DNA of 18,985 nucleotides from Vairimorpha apis BRL 01 (Eukaryota > Microsporidia > Nosematidae): assembly GCA_000447185.1 (NCBI GenBank), contig KE647157.1, positions 1-18,985 on the forward strand, given 5' to 3'. Under the pieces are notes generated by a model that was given only the letters and a program-made list of their open reading frames with translations, ran no database searches and was not told the DNA's origin. Within the stretch, counting starts at the first letter, position 1, and every line of letters starts with the position of its first letter. Position numbers and translations under genes: made by a program. This document shows positions 8,562-17,892 of the stretch, piece by piece.

Positions 8562-9817
8562 TTATAATACCAATAGAAAGCATGTATAAATGTTCAAAAG
8601 GATAATAAGAAAAGCAATGAAAAAAATATAATTTTTGTTAATATTCAAATGTTTATATAATATATATAATATAACAATAGAAATAGTAAACCCTCCACAC
8701 GCGCTAAAAATCAATTTTAGGTTTGTACTATAATCTGATTTGTTATAAAAAATAGTTTTGGAATTTATTAAATCATTTTTAATAGGATCCATTTCTAAAT
8801 ACTTCAAATTCATTAGATCATTATTATTTACATTAAATTTTGTATCGAATTGTTTATATTCTAGAATATTCTTAAATATTTTTGATTTCGTTTTTTTAGG
8901 TATTAAAATTAAACTTGGTTTTGAATCATCAGGAGCATCTTCTTTTTCATCTACAATTACATCGAAAAAATCTGTTTCTAAAACTATAGATGGTTTTAAT
9001 TTTTTGATTTTGATAATTTTATTTTTTTAACATTATGTCTGGATAAATCATCACTGATTTTTAAAGTATCATTCTTTAAATAATCATTCAAATTATTATT
9101 TTCATTAGTAACTAAAACATTATTATTGATTGGTTTTACAGTAGATTTTGACAATAAATTTACAATATTATTATTATCTTGATATTTTGGAATTAAAATC
9201 GATCTTTTAGATAATTTCTTTTCAGTTTCGTTGTACGTGTCAAGAATGTTTTTTATAATATAATTTGCAAGATTAAATCTTCTTAATTTACATTCTGTTT
9301 GTTGTAAATGCTCTTTAAATTTTTTACAATCATTATTTTTAATACAAACATCTCTGAAAGCAAAAACATAACATTCAAAATCATGTTTTCTAATTTTTTT
9401 TGCACAAAATAAATTAATAATATTTTTATAATTGTCTTTATGTATGTAAATTTCATCAAAAACATCATATCTATCTAATTTTAATAAATCTAAAATATCA
9501 ATTGAAAGAAGTGATTTTTTTAAGTAATCACAATTTTCATAATTATCTGAGAAAGTTTCCTTTACATCATACAAAGAACATTTATCAAGTTTTGGCTCTA
9601 TTTTATTTCTTATTCTGGTCAAACATTTTTTTTTACATTTGCAAATTGGCCTACTTAATACATACATACATTTTGGAATATTTTTAATAGAATTTTTTAT
9701 TTCTGTTACATCGTTTATATTTTCATTTAATATCAATTTACAAATATTTAATGATGAATCCATATTTGAAGTTAATTTTGATAACCAATATGATACGATG
9801 TTTGATTTTTGATTCAT
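8562..9817 (-). CDS. Cys-rich membrane-anchored protein, about 418 residues, one frameshift
   Basis: The ATG at 9817 begins MNQKSNIVSYWLSKLTSNMD. Residues about 50-80 form a basic Cys cluster (CMYVLSRPICKCKKKCLTRI, then KLDKC), with further Cys at about 140-175 (FCAKK, FECYVF, DVCIKNNDC). An Asn/Lys/Asp-rich linker follows, then two C-terminal hydrophobic segments (LIFSACGGFTISIVILYILY and IFFIAFLIILLNIY), predicting a tail-anchored or hairpin membrane protein. The frame breaks once, at T6 on + 9000-9005: as written the product stops at 8996 after SKSKN, but one more base carries it as LKPSIVLETDFFDVIVDE through to TAA at 8562. Only a CC pair precedes the start. No family recognised; probably lineage specific. 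Confidence 0.6.
8996..9817 (-). CDS. N-terminal 273-residue open segment of the Cys-rich protein
   Basis: This is the product if the frame is read literally: the Cys cluster and Asn/Lys linker without the membrane segments, ending just after a basic run (KKIKLSKSKN). If the break at 9000-9005 is real, the product would be soluble and would lose its anchor; if it is an error, the 418-residue reading is right. The C-terminal piece is open in the shifted frame from about 9000 to 8562. Confidence 0.5.
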   Translation of the reverse strand: MNQKSNIVSYWLSKLTSNMDSSLNICKLILNENINDVTEIKNSIKNIPKCMYVLSRPICKCKKKCLTRIRNKIEPKLDKCSLYDVKETFSDNYENCDYLKKSLLSIDILDLLKLDRYDVFDEIYIHKDNYKNIINLFCAKKIRKHDFECYVFAFRDVCIKNNDCKKFKEHLQQTECKLRRFNLANYIIKNILDTYNETEKKLSKRSILIPKYQDNNNIVNLLSKSTVKPINNNVLVTNENNNLNDYLKNDTLKISDDLSRHNVKKIKLSKSKN

Positions 9818-10366
9818 ATAAAGGATATTAAATAAAAAATTTATAATAATTATTTAATTTTTATAATTTATCAAAATTTAATTTTTAATATGTTTTTAAT
9901 TAATCTTAATTGATATTTTAAAAAAACTAAATCTTTTAATTTTTTGTTTATAAAATAAAATTTGTTTGTAATTTAATAGCAATTAAATACAATTAATCTA
10001 ATTTTTATTAAAAAATTTTAATATTATAATTCATTTAAAATCAAAATTATTTTAATAATTTTAAAATAAATACTTTCAAGATATTTTAAAACAATAAGTA
10101 ATTTGAAAATCAAATTGTTTTTAAATTAATTATTTTGACATTTATAATCATTCGAATATTTTTTAATATATTTTTTACATCTAAATATATATATAATTGT
10201 AATATCGATTTTGTCTTAAAATTAGATAAAATAAAAACTTATTGTTTTTTAATGCGTATTTTAACATTTAATAATACAAATATTATTATATTTAAGATTT
10301 TTTTGGTAAAATAAATTAAAACATAATATTTAGTATAGAAAAAATATAATATATTTGAATATAAAT
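9818..10366. other. Intergenic A+T-rich gap, nothing recognised
   Basis: About 550 bases between the 3' end of SAM synthetase and the start of the Cys-rich protein gene. It must hold the promoter of the latter, but no motif stands out beyond the CC at about 9823-9824. No reading frame or RNA gene was seen. Confidence 0.5.
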
Positions 10367-11518
10367 TTATTTAAATATTTTTGAATTTTCCCATAAATAC
10401 CCTTTTTTGCCAAAATGTCCATATTTAGCTAATTTTCCATAAATGGGTTTATAAAGCTCTAATTCTTTAACTATATCTCCGAGTCTTAAACTAAAATTAT
10501 TGTTAATAATTTCTAAAATTTCTTCATTACTATATTTACTTGTATTATATGAATCTACATTAATAGATATAGGTTCTTGAATTCCTATAGCGTAACTTAC
10601 TTGTACTAAACATCTATTACATATTTTATTATCTACTAATGATTTTGCAATCCATCTACAAGCATATGCTCCACTTCGATCAACTTTAGACCAGTCTTTT
10701 CCACTAAATGCTCCTCCACCATGTGCGCCCCATCCACCATATGTGTCTACTATGATCTTTCGACCTGTTAAACCAGAATCTCCTTCTGGTCCACCAATAA
10801 TAAATTTGTTTGATGGATTTATATGAAACAAAGTTTTTTCATCTAACATAGATGATGGAATAACGCGTGTAATGACGTGTTCTTTTATATATGCACGTAA
10901 AAAAGAAATGTCGATTTCTCCAGAATGTTGTGTACTAATTACAACAGTATGCACCCTTAATGGTTTAATTGTATTGTCTTCTTTTTTTTCATATTCAATC
11001 GTGACTTGTGTTTTACAATCAGGCCTTAAAAAATATACATTTTCAACTTTTCTCAAATATTCTAGTCTTTCTGCTAATTTGTGACTTAAAACGACAGTCA
11101 ATGGCATTCGTTCATCGGTCTCATCTGTTGCATATCCAAACATCAATCCTTGATCCCCAGCACCTAAATCAAATTGATTTTTACTTTCACATTTAGTTAA
11201 ACTTTGACTAATATCAGGACTTTGTGATTTAATGTATATTAAAATTTTACAATTATTTCCATCTATTCCATATTTTTTATCTGTATATCCAATATCTATT
11301 AAAACGTTACGAACAACACTTTCAAAATCAACTTGTCCATTCATAGATATTTCCCCAACTAAAACTACCAAATCGCTTTTAACACAAACATCAACAGCAA
11401 CTCTACTAAATGGATCTTGTTCTAAACATTTATCTAAAATATTATCTGAAATTAAATCGCAAATTTTGTCTGGATGACCTTCTCCAACAGATTCTGAAGT
11501 AAAAAGAAATTTTTTCAT
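10367..11518 (-). CDS. SAM2: S-adenosylmethionine synthetase
   Basis: Makes S-adenosylmethionine from ATP and methionine in the cytosol, the methyl donor for mRNA capping, rRNA, tRNA and protein methylation. The 383 residues span the usual family length, and all three repeats are complete. ESVGEGHPDKICD (9-21) carries the catalytic His15 and the metal-binding Asp17, LVGEI (53-57) the second metal ligand, LGAGDQGLMFGYATDE (118-133) is the family signature, GGPEGDSGLTGRK (242-254) follows, and GGGAFSGKDWSKVDRSGAY (267-285) holds the phosphate-binding loop and the catalytic Lys and Arg. The ATG at 11518 follows CCCC by 5 nt. The frame is intact despite a T8 run at about 10983-10990, in contrast to broken genes nearby. 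It is divergent from, and 169 nt away from, the small gene at 11688. Confidence 0.97.
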   Translation of the reverse strand: MKKFLFTSESVGEGHPDKICDLISDNILDKCLEQDPFSRVAVDVCVKSDLVVLVGEISMNGQVDFESVVRNVLIDIGYTDKKYGIDGNNCKILIYIKSQSPDISQSLTKCESKNQFDLGAGDQGLMFGYATDETDERMPLTVVLSHKLAERLEYLRKVENVYFLRPDCKTQVTIEYEKKEDNTIKPLRVHTVVISTQHSGEIDISFLRAYIKEHVITRVIPSSMLDEKTLFHINPSNKFIIGGPEGDSGLTGRKIIVDTYGGWGAHGGGAFSGKDWSKVDRSGAYACRWIAKSLVDNKICNRCLVQVSYAIGIQEPISINVDSYNTSKYSNEEILEIINNNFSLRLGDIVKELELYKPIYGKLAKYGHFGKKGYLWENSKIFK

Positions 11519-11523
11519 ATGTT

Positions 11524-11527
11524 GGGG
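11524..11527 (-). promoter_or_regulatory. CCCC start-proximal motif of SAM synthetase
   Basis: GGGG on + (AAACCCCAAC on the coding strand) lies 5 nt upstream of ATG at 11518. It fixes the start and is the clearest example of the motif in the window. Confidence 0.7.
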
Positions 11528-11687
11528 TTTTAAAATGATATTTAAAGATTATTTTTAAATTTCATTCAATTAAAAAATATATTGGAAAAATTAATACCAT
11601 AAAATTAACAGTTAAAAATATGTTATTTTTAAAAAAAATAATTTTAAAAACATTAAATTGTAAAATTTATAATTTTTTATTCCTTTA

Positions 11688-11948
11688 ATGGATCCATTAT
11701 TAATTTTTGAAGATGTAAAAAAAACATATATAGCCATTAAGTCACTTGTAGATAATATTAACGATGAATTACAAGTTAAAAATATTCTTTTGTATTTAAA
11801 TCAAAGTAAGTACAAAATACTTATTAAACTTAAAGACTTAAAATTTATAAATTTAGAATCTCTTAGATTTAGTGAAGATTGTTTTTATCTATGGAACAAA
11901 ATTAAAGAAAAAAATTTATTTTTGGTTGTTGATAATTTAAATAAATAA
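11688..11948 (+). CDS. Small protein, 86 residues, unidentified
   Basis: ATG at 11688 is preceded by TTCCTTTA, a CC pair 4 nt upstream but no full CCC. The product, MDPLLIFEDVKKTYIAIKSL and on, is mostly helical in composition with Leu/Ile/Lys heptad-like spacing (LQVKNILLYLNQSKYKILIK), a Trp near residue 72 and no signal peptide or membrane segment. It is one of only two complete-looking plus-strand frames outside the broken pair at the right edge, and shares the intergenic region with SAM synthetase, so the two may use one bidirectional promoter region. Size and composition suit a small subunit of a nuclear or ribosomal complex, but no family is recognised. Confidence 0.55.
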   Translation: MDPLLIFEDVKKTYIAIKSLVDNINDELQVKNILLYLNQSKYKILIKLKDLKFINLESLRFSEDCFYLWNKIKEKNLFLVVDNLNK

Positions 11949-12392
11949 AGAAATTCAATAAAATTGTAGAATTTTAAAATATTATATATATGTTTATGAA
12001 ATTTCCGATCAACAGTTTTTAAATAAGTTAGATTTATACAATATTTAAAAATAAACATTAAATTTTTTATTATTATTGTTTAAGTGATATTAAATTTATT
12101 ATTATTATTATTGTGAAATTTTAAGAAAACGATATTTTTTATTCATTATTATCCGATTACAAATTTCTAAAATACTTTTTTTTAAATACTTTAAAAAAAT
12201 TTTCTATTTTATAATCTATTAACAATTGTTAAAAAAATTTAAATTAAAATTGAACAGATAAATTTATATTTCTTTACATTTACTTTGAAAAGAATATGTG
12301 TATTTCTAATTTAAAATACTTTTGAAAACTTTTTTTTAATAATAAAATTTTTACTAAAAAATTTAAGTGGTTATAAAAATATTTTTTATTTT
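11949..12392. other. Convergent intergenic gap with a TTA microsatellite
   Basis: About 440 bases between the 3' ends of the 86-residue gene and the sugar transporter. It has a (TTA)5 tract at 12096-12112 and several A/T runs that could serve as 3' processing signals for both convergent transcripts. No gene seen. Confidence 0.5.
12096..12112. repeat. (TTA)5 microsatellite
   Basis: Five TTA units plus TT in a noncoding convergent gap; probably replication slippage of A/T-rich DNA. Confidence 0.6.
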
Positions 12393-13535
12393 TTATATAA
12401 AATTAGAATTTCCTTTTGTTTCAGGCACAAATAAAAGTGTATAAAAAATCATAAATACCATAGTCACGCTATAAGTAAGATATCCCCAATCTCCTATAGT
12501 ATCATGAATAAATGTAAATAAAAACAATAGTAAAAATGCAGATATCCAATTACTTAATATTCCAATCTTAGTTAATGGAGGAACATAATTAGATGGTGAA
12601 ACTTCATTAGGAACAACCCATGGCACATTACTAATTCCTATATTATATCCTAAAACAAAAATTAATAATCCTATTATCTTGTTTTTAACCATAACTGCTG
12701 TACTTAATCCTACTAAAAAGGCAGAAATTACATATAAATATTTTCTACCGTATTTATTGAGCAAAATTGAACTTATTATAACAGATGGAATTGCTAAAAA
12801 TGCTTCGCTTATAATTTTCAAATAACTATTTTCTAAAATTAATGCTAGAAAAATTGACAAGTAATCTACACCACATAAATGTTGAGATGTATGAAGAAGT
12901 AAGACACAAATAATACTTTTTCTTGAATTTTTATTATTGAATAATTCTTTTAAATTCATTTCATCTTTCTGTTCTGTTTGTACATTTAATATAAAAAAAT
13001 CTAAAATTAAAGTTAGTCCTAAAATACAAATTGTTGGATAGTAAGCAAGTTTCCAAGAATTATTTGTATTTAATGGAGTACAAGCTTGTCCTATAAATAT
13101 TCCTATGTTAATATTTATAGCATGTAAACTACACCATAATCCACTTGTTTCTGGTGGTGCTAATTTAAAAATATATTGTGGAACAATAAAACATGCACAT
13201 CCAGCACCAAGTCCAATAATTGTCCTACACAATATGATATTGTATATGTTTGGAAACAAAATAATTCCAAAATAACCTAAAAAATTTGCAGCTGTACTAA
13301 ACAAAATCATTGTTTTATCGTTCTTAATTCTATTAAAAATGTTAAAAATAACACCTCCTAAAAAAATAGCTGAAGCTGCAATAGTAAATAAAGTATCATA
13401 ACTTAATAATCCAACATTTTTAAAATTTGTTGAAGCAACCTTATTCAAATATCCTATCGATATTAGAGAAAAACCAAAAACCATACTATTAATGCTGCTC
13501 ACTATTACACTATATGTATTCATTTTTGTTTTCAT
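12393..13535 (-). CDS. Sugar-porter transporter of the major facilitator superfamily
   Basis: Predicted plasma-membrane transporter that takes up host hexose or a related small solute; microsporidia lack much primary metabolism and import host sugars. The 380 residues are short for the family (usually about 450-500) but carry its signatures in order: LCRTIIGLGAGCACFIVPQY then APPETSGLW (102-134, the R..IG.G.G...VP.Y...PP..RG motif, with RG changed to SG), QHLCGVDYLSIF (218-229, equivalent of QQ..GIN), LNKYGRKYLY (259-268), NVPWVVPNEVSPSN (303-316) and a C-terminal PETKG (371-375). About twelve hydrophobic segments are visible with short loops, explaining the small size. The start ATG at 13535 has CCC 6 nt upstream; a second Met is at codon 5. 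The frame is intact. Confidence 0.92.
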   Translation of the reverse strand: MKTKMNTYSVIVSSINSMVFGFSLISIGYLNKVASTNFKNVGLLSYDTLFTIAASAIFLGGVIFNIFNRIKNDKTMILFSTAANFLGYFGIILFPNIYNIILCRTIIGLGAGCACFIVPQYIFKLAPPETSGLWCSLHAININIGIFIGQACTPLNTNNSWKLAYYPTICILGLTLILDFFILNVQTEQKDEMNLKELFNNKNSRKSIICVLLLHTSQHLCGVDYLSIFLALILENSYLKIISEAFLAIPSVIISSILLNKYGRKYLYVISAFLVGLSTAVMVKNKIIGLLIFVLGYNIGISNVPWVVPNEVSPSNYVPPLTKIGILSNWISAFLLLFLFTFIHDTIGDWGYLTYSVTMVFMIFYTLLFVPETKGNSNFI

Positions 13536-13888
13536 CTAATAGGGTTTTAGTTTTTTTATTATGTGTTTGAAACAAATTAAAAATAATTTAAGATTATTGT
13601 TAATTTTTTATTAATAAAATAAATTAATTTTATAGAATTCAAAAAATAAATGATTGAAAATTTTTAAAATTTATAAATTAATATATTTAGATGTCAAAAA
13701 AATAGAAAATTTAGAATTATTATATTTTTAAATACATATATTTTGTAAAAAATTTTAATTATATCTTTTGTTGAATTTTTTAAAATTATAAATTTTTATA
13801 CATTTTAAATAAACATTTCACAAAATAATAATTAATTTTGTTTTTTTCAAAAAAAATATCTTTCTGTAAAATAAAAACCAATTTTAAT
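13536..13888. other. Intergenic A+T-rich gap with the transporter start signal
   Basis: About 350 bases. Apart from the CCC motif at its left edge I see only A/T-rich sequence with no reading frame or RNA gene. Confidence 0.5.
13542..13544 (-). promoter_or_regulatory. CCC start-proximal motif of the sugar transporter
   Basis: Coding strand AAACCCTATTAG precedes ATG at 13535 with a 6-nt spacer. It supports the upstream Met rather than Met5. Confidence 0.6.
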
Positions 13889-14773
13889 CTAAAATTCTAT
13901 ATTTAAATAATTATTCATTTCTACTGAATAAAATGAAACACACGCCATAATCCAAGAAAATATTGATGTATTGCTATAGAACATCAACGAATATTTAATA
14001 ATATCACCATGAACCATTTTTAAATACAATCTATTTATAGATATCATATAAACATATCCGATTAATATTAATATTTCGCTTATATTATTTTTTGTATTTT
14101 CAAAAATATAAACGCCACTTAACATAGAGATAGCTATATTTTTTAATTTTGAATACAAACTTAGTTTTACGTTACTTTTTATAAACATTCTAGCAAATAT
14201 CCACATATAAAGATTTAGAAATAAAATCGATATAGTTGTCATTCCGTATTTCTCAAATGAACATTTAAATTGTGTATTAACAAATATATAAACTTGGATA
14301 TGATATAAGGACCCAAAAACAATTAAAATGGGACAAAGAATATTTAGATGTCTAAAAATAGAAATAAATGAATGTTCTAAATCTTTTTGTTCATCTGACA
14401 ATTCTAATCCAAAAAGACTTTGAGAATTTATAACCTCTTCTCTTCCTTGTTTTTCTTGTATATGAAAAATCATGTATGTTACATGTGCACAACAAATTAA
14501 AATTATAAAACTTTCGATTGCATTTTTTGAAGTTACAAGAAAATATAATGCAAAAATATAAAAAAATAAAAATAAATATTGCAATACATTTCTTATATTG
14601 AATATTACAAAACAAAATATTGTTAAAATACATACAGTAATTAGATTTACTAAAAAAATCATTCTAAATGAATATAATTCTACGTTTTTGTATCTATAAT
14701 GAACTAATAAAATGCAATAAATCGACGAAATAACTGTATATAAAAAAATATATAATATATCCTTATTATTCAT
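13889..14773 (-). CDS. Polytopic membrane protein, 294 residues, unidentified
   Basis: Intact frame from ATG at 14773. Hydrophobic segments lie at about residues 6-25, 36-59, 62-81, 86-104, 145-167, 177-198, 231-248 and 262-283, with a weaker one near 212-224, so 8-9 membrane passes. A single large hydrophilic loop (105-140, EKQGREEVINSQSLFGLELS then DEQKDLEH) sits between the fourth and fifth. The spacing (four helices, loop, four or five helices) could suit a transporter or an endoplasmic-reticulum enzyme, but there is no transporter signature and no catalytic motif I can name. No CCC motif precedes the start. High Ile, Phe, Tyr and Cys content is typical of A/T-rich membrane genes and is not evidence of function. 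Confidence 0.7.
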   Translation of the reverse strand: MNNKDILYIFLYTVISSIYCILLVHYRYKNVELYSFRMIFLVNLITVCILTIFCFVIFNIRNVLQYLFLFFYIFALYFLVTSKNAIESFIILICCAHVTYMIFHIQEKQGREEVINSQSLFGLELSDEQKDLEHSFISIFRHLNILCPILIVFGSLYHIQVYIFVNTQFKCSFEKYGMTTISILFLNLYMWIFARMFIKSNVKLSLYSKLKNIAISMLSGVYIFENTKNNISEILILIGYVYMISINRLYLKMVHGDIIKYSLMFYSNTSIFSWIMACVSFYSVEMNNYLNIEF

Positions 14774-15434
14774 AAAACTAATTTAAAGAAATTTAAAATA
14801 TTGAAAAGATCAATGAAAAAAACGATTGGTAGTTTTTTTAAAAAGAAATATAATAATTTTCATGTGTGATATATCAACATTATTTTTAATACTAGCATGT
14901 CAAAAATTAATCTAAAACAAAAAAAATAATTATAAGAAAATAATTTTTTTTAATTTTTAATAATTTTTCGATTTTATTATTTTATACCATCCGTAACAAA
15001 AAAAAATTTTTTAACAAATTACATTTTTCTTAAAATTTTTTTTTAAAAAGTTTGTTTGTATAATAACATTAATTTTTAATTTTGATTGTAACTTTTAGTC
15101 TTAATTATAAAAATAATATTTCATGTTATACAAAATTTTATTTTTATAATTATTAACAAATATATTATTAAATACTTCGTTATTTTTGAAAAAAATAAAA
15201 TTTTATTTAATATTTTTTATTTTTTATTTTTAATTTTACTAATTTCTAAATCAATAATTCGTGTTATTCAATATAATAAAATACTTATAAATCTTGTTAA
15301 TTTTTTTAATTAATATATTAAAATTTAAAATGTAAAAAATTATATTTTTAGAAATTTTTTTTTACTTTAATTTAAAAAACCTTTGGTTTAAATTTTTAAA
15401 ATCTCTAAATATTCAAAATTAAATTTATAAAAGA
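14774..15434. other. Intergenic A+T-rich gap, nothing recognised
   Basis: About 660 bases of A/T-rich DNA upstream of the polytopic protein gene. A 17-codon frame from about 14862 (MCDISTLFLILACQK) is too short to support. No RNA gene seen. Confidence 0.5.
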
Positions 15435-16058
15435 CTATAATAATTTTATTTTTTCTATTATATTTTGTTCTTCATCTATATAAATACAAACAACCTGAAT
15501 TCCATTTTTCCACTCCAAGAATCCTAATAACTTAAAAAAGTCATCTGGTATATCATACAAAATAAGTTTGTCACAGTCAAATTGCTTATCAATTTGATAG
15601 ACAAAATGATAATCTGAATATTTTTCTTCTAATATTTGTTTATCTTTGCACCATATAATAGAATTTGGACAAACAAGTTGATCTAATAATAAATGTTTAA
15701 GTTTATTAGAAGTTCCATTTATAGTAGAATATCTATATAAAAATGTAATACTTATATCTTCATCTTTGTCATCAAATTTAATATATTTATCTTCATATTT
15801 AATAAAATTTATATTTTCACTGTAATCAAAATTAAGTTTATCTAAAACGTATTTTATGTCTTCAAATTTTGTATTTGAATAATAATTTTGTATCGAAAAA
15901 CTAAGTTTATTTTCTATAAAAAAATTTATTATATTCTGAAATTCTTTTTTAAATTTATCGGAAATTTTATAATCTATTGGTTTATTTTTAATTTTAAAAA
16001 AATATCTTGGTTTTATTTTTTTATCTTTTTTTATACCTTTAAATAGTATTTCATCCAT
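15435..16058 (-). CDS. Soluble hypothetical protein, 207 residues
   Basis: Intact frame from ATG at 16058, with CCC 8 nt upstream, the signal shared with SAM synthetase and the sugar transporter, so it is probably an expressed cellular gene. The protein has no signal peptide or membrane segment. The first 45 residues are strongly basic (MDEILFKGIKKDKKIKPRYF, KIKNKPIDYK); the rest alternates acidic and aromatic residues (YEDKYIKFDDKDEDISITFL; QLVCPNSIIWCKDKQILEEK) and ends in a likely beta-strand segment GIQVVCIYIDEEQ. The basic start suggests contact with nucleic acid, and the mixed alpha/beta body looks folded. I do not recognise the family. It may be a divergent form of a conserved nuclear factor. 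Confidence 0.65.
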   Translation of the reverse strand: MDEILFKGIKKDKKIKPRYFFKIKNKPIDYKISDKFKKEFQNIINFFIENKLSFSIQNYYSNTKFEDIKYVLDKLNFDYSENINFIKYEDKYIKFDDKDEDISITFLYRYSTINGTSNKLKHLLLDQLVCPNSIIWCKDKQILEEKYSDYHFVYQIDKQFDCDKLILYDIPDDFFKLLGFLEWKNGIQVVCIYIDEEQNIIEKIKLL

Positions 16059-16878
16059 AAAATATAGGGAGATAATTTTTAATTTTTAATTTTTTTTAAA
16101 AAAATTATTTAAGAGTATGTAAATCTTTGCTTAATTCTTAAAGTTTAATATATTTTTTAATATTTTAAGAAAAAGATAATACTCTTTGTTTAATATTTAA
16201 ACTTTAAAACTTTTTTAAAGTATATGATTTCAGATATTAATAAGAAATTTTTGTATTTTATTTTTTTTATATTGTAAATTCTTGTTAATTTCCAAAATTG
16301 AAAATATTTATATCAATCATAATGTTTTTTTAATAAATCATTTTGATTAAAATCCAGTTTTAAGAATTTTTAAAATTTACTTTAAAAGATATTTAATGAT
16401 TCATTTGTTTTTAAAAATTCCAGCTTAATATTATATAATTTTTAAAAATAATATCGTTAAATAAATAAAAATATTATAAATTTTAAACTTTTTAAAAAAT
16501 TATTGTAAAATAAATTTATTGAAAATATTCTACTAATAAGATTTAAAATTTATTTAAAATTTTTAAACACTTCAATAAAATAAACTACAAATAATATTTG
16601 CTTTTTATAAATTTATGACATAATTATTAATTTTAAAGTTAAATGATCAAAGTATGATATTAAAAAACAAAATTATTTGAAATAAAATTAGTTTCTATAA
16701 GTGATATATTTTTAATATAATAAAATCAGATAAAAAAGTTTAAAATGATTAATTTAGTTTTAAAATTTATAAGATAATAATCAAAATATATATTAAATTT
16801 CATATTTTAAATTAAATAAATGTTTTAAAATGTATTTTCTCATAATTTAACATTATTTTCCGTAATTTTTATGAAAAA
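16059..16878. other. Divergent intergenic gap, nothing beyond start signals
   Basis: About 820 bases between two divergent genes. It contains their CCC and CCCC motifs at the two ends and otherwise A/T-rich sequence with no convincing reading frame. Confidence 0.5.
16067..16069 (-). promoter_or_regulatory. CCC motif of the 207-residue gene
   Basis: Coding strand ATCTCCCTATATTTT precedes ATG at 16058 with an 8-nt spacer. Confidence 0.55.
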
Positions 16879-16882
16879 CCCC
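16879..16882 (+). promoter_or_regulatory. CCCC start-proximal motif of the NAD kinase locus
   Basis: AAACCCCACTTAAA precedes ATG at 16890 with a 7-nt spacer. The start signal has survived although the coding frame is broken. Confidence 0.6.
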
Positions 16883-16889
16883 ACTTAAA

Positions 16890-17600
16890 ATGTTTCTTGT
16901 AATAGTACGCGACACAAGTATAGACACAACATTGATACAAAAAACACTCATATATTTACTTTAAATGATACTGTACCGAATATTTCATTATATTCACATG
17001 TTATAATTTTAGGAGGAGATGGAACAATACTTAGATTTATACAAAGATATAAAAACCTACCACCAATTATTCCCATAAATTATGGTACTCTTGGTTTTTT
17101 TGACTAACATTTTTCACCATATACTTTTAATATAACAAAATAAATACATATAAAATTGTTTAAACGACAAAGATTATTATTAAATAATAATTTTATATTT
17201 TTTTGAATGAGATTGTTATTACATCAAAAATTCGCCTTTGAATAAATTTACAATTTTATAATAATAAAAAATTCATATAAATGGAGACAGTATTATTGTA
17301 TCAACAATGACAGGTTCTTCCGCTTATAATCATTCGGCAGGAGGACCTTTGTTGTTAACAGATAATTGTTTAATTGTAAACGTTTTAAATCCTAACAAAT
17401 CTTTATTTAAACCATTAATTTGTTCTGTTAATGATAAAATTAAAATAGAAAGTAATAAAAAATTATTTTGTATTGTTGATGGAATTGAACATGAAATTGA
17501 AGATTTTTCAATTAGTTGTGATGGAAATATACTTTCATTTTTATGTGAAGATGATTTTGATGTAAACTGTGGTATCTTAAAATTAATCAATCCAAAATAA
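16890..17600 (+). pseudogene. NAD kinase, broken by multiple frameshifts
   Basis: NAD kinase phosphorylates NAD to NADP, the source of cytosolic NADPH. The locus keeps the family motifs in order but in three frames. The start is at 16890 (MFLVIVRDTSIDT). After a break at A6 16939-16944 comes VIILGGDGTILRFIQRY (GGDGT at 17012-17026, the phosphate-binding motif) and PINYGTLGFF (NxGxLGF). After T7 17095-17101 are decayed blocks FSPYTF and, at 17206, NEIVIT. Finally an open stretch to TAA at 17600 has GDSIIVSTMTGSSAYNHSAG (compare the DG..VSTPTGSTAY..SAGGP signature) and the C-terminal beta domain with PNKSLFKPLIC. At about 236 codons it is a minimal-length NAD kinase. There are at least four to six indels plus stops between 17100 and 17300, so no intact product can be read. 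Confidence 0.8.
17307..17600 (+). pseudogene. C-terminal open segment of the broken NAD kinase
   Basis: The 97-codon frame begins MTGSSAYNHSAGGPLLLTDN, which is the internal NAD-binding signature of NAD kinase and not a natural start. The coding frame extends upstream to NGDSIIVST at about 17280. The remainder forms the family's C-terminal beta-sandwich. It should not be annotated as a separate gene. Confidence 0.7.
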
Positions 17601-17892
17601 ATTTTTTTCAATATCTAAAAAAAACATATTTTTTAATATGAATTATATATTTAATAATAAATGTTTTTACAAATATTAAAATAATATTTTTTTGATAAAA
17701 ATTATTGCATTTAGAAATTTATAACAAAATTTTATATTTTAAATTAAATATAATTTCCTTGTTCAAATAAAAACAATTGCAAAATTTTTAATTTTTTGTC
17801 ATAAGTTGTTTTATAAAAAAATAGTAAAAAATTTTAAATTTTATTCTGTTTAGAAAAGTTATAAATTTAAATAATATAAAAAAATAATTTCA
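17601..17892. other. Short intergenic gap, nothing recognised
   Basis: About 290 bases of A/T-rich DNA between two tandem broken genes. No reading frame or RNA gene seen. Confidence 0.5.

Noticed and set aside
8758..9030. 90-codon + strand frame
   Set aside because: Antisense shadow of the Cys-rich protein gene, spanning its frame break, with Phe/Ser composition and no start motif.
9283..9687. Short frames on both strands inside the Cys-rich gene
   Set aside because: Alternative-frame shadows, low complexity, no start motif.
10872..11477. Three + strand frames inside SAM synthetase
   Set aside because: All lie opposite a strongly conserved intact enzyme and have no independent support.
14391..14633. 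80-codon minus-strand frame within the polytopic gene
   Set aside because: Overlaps the intact 294-residue frame on the same strand and lacks a start motif.
17330..17611. 93-codon minus-strand frame
   Set aside because: Opposite the NAD kinase C-terminal domain, which has clear family motifs on the + strand.
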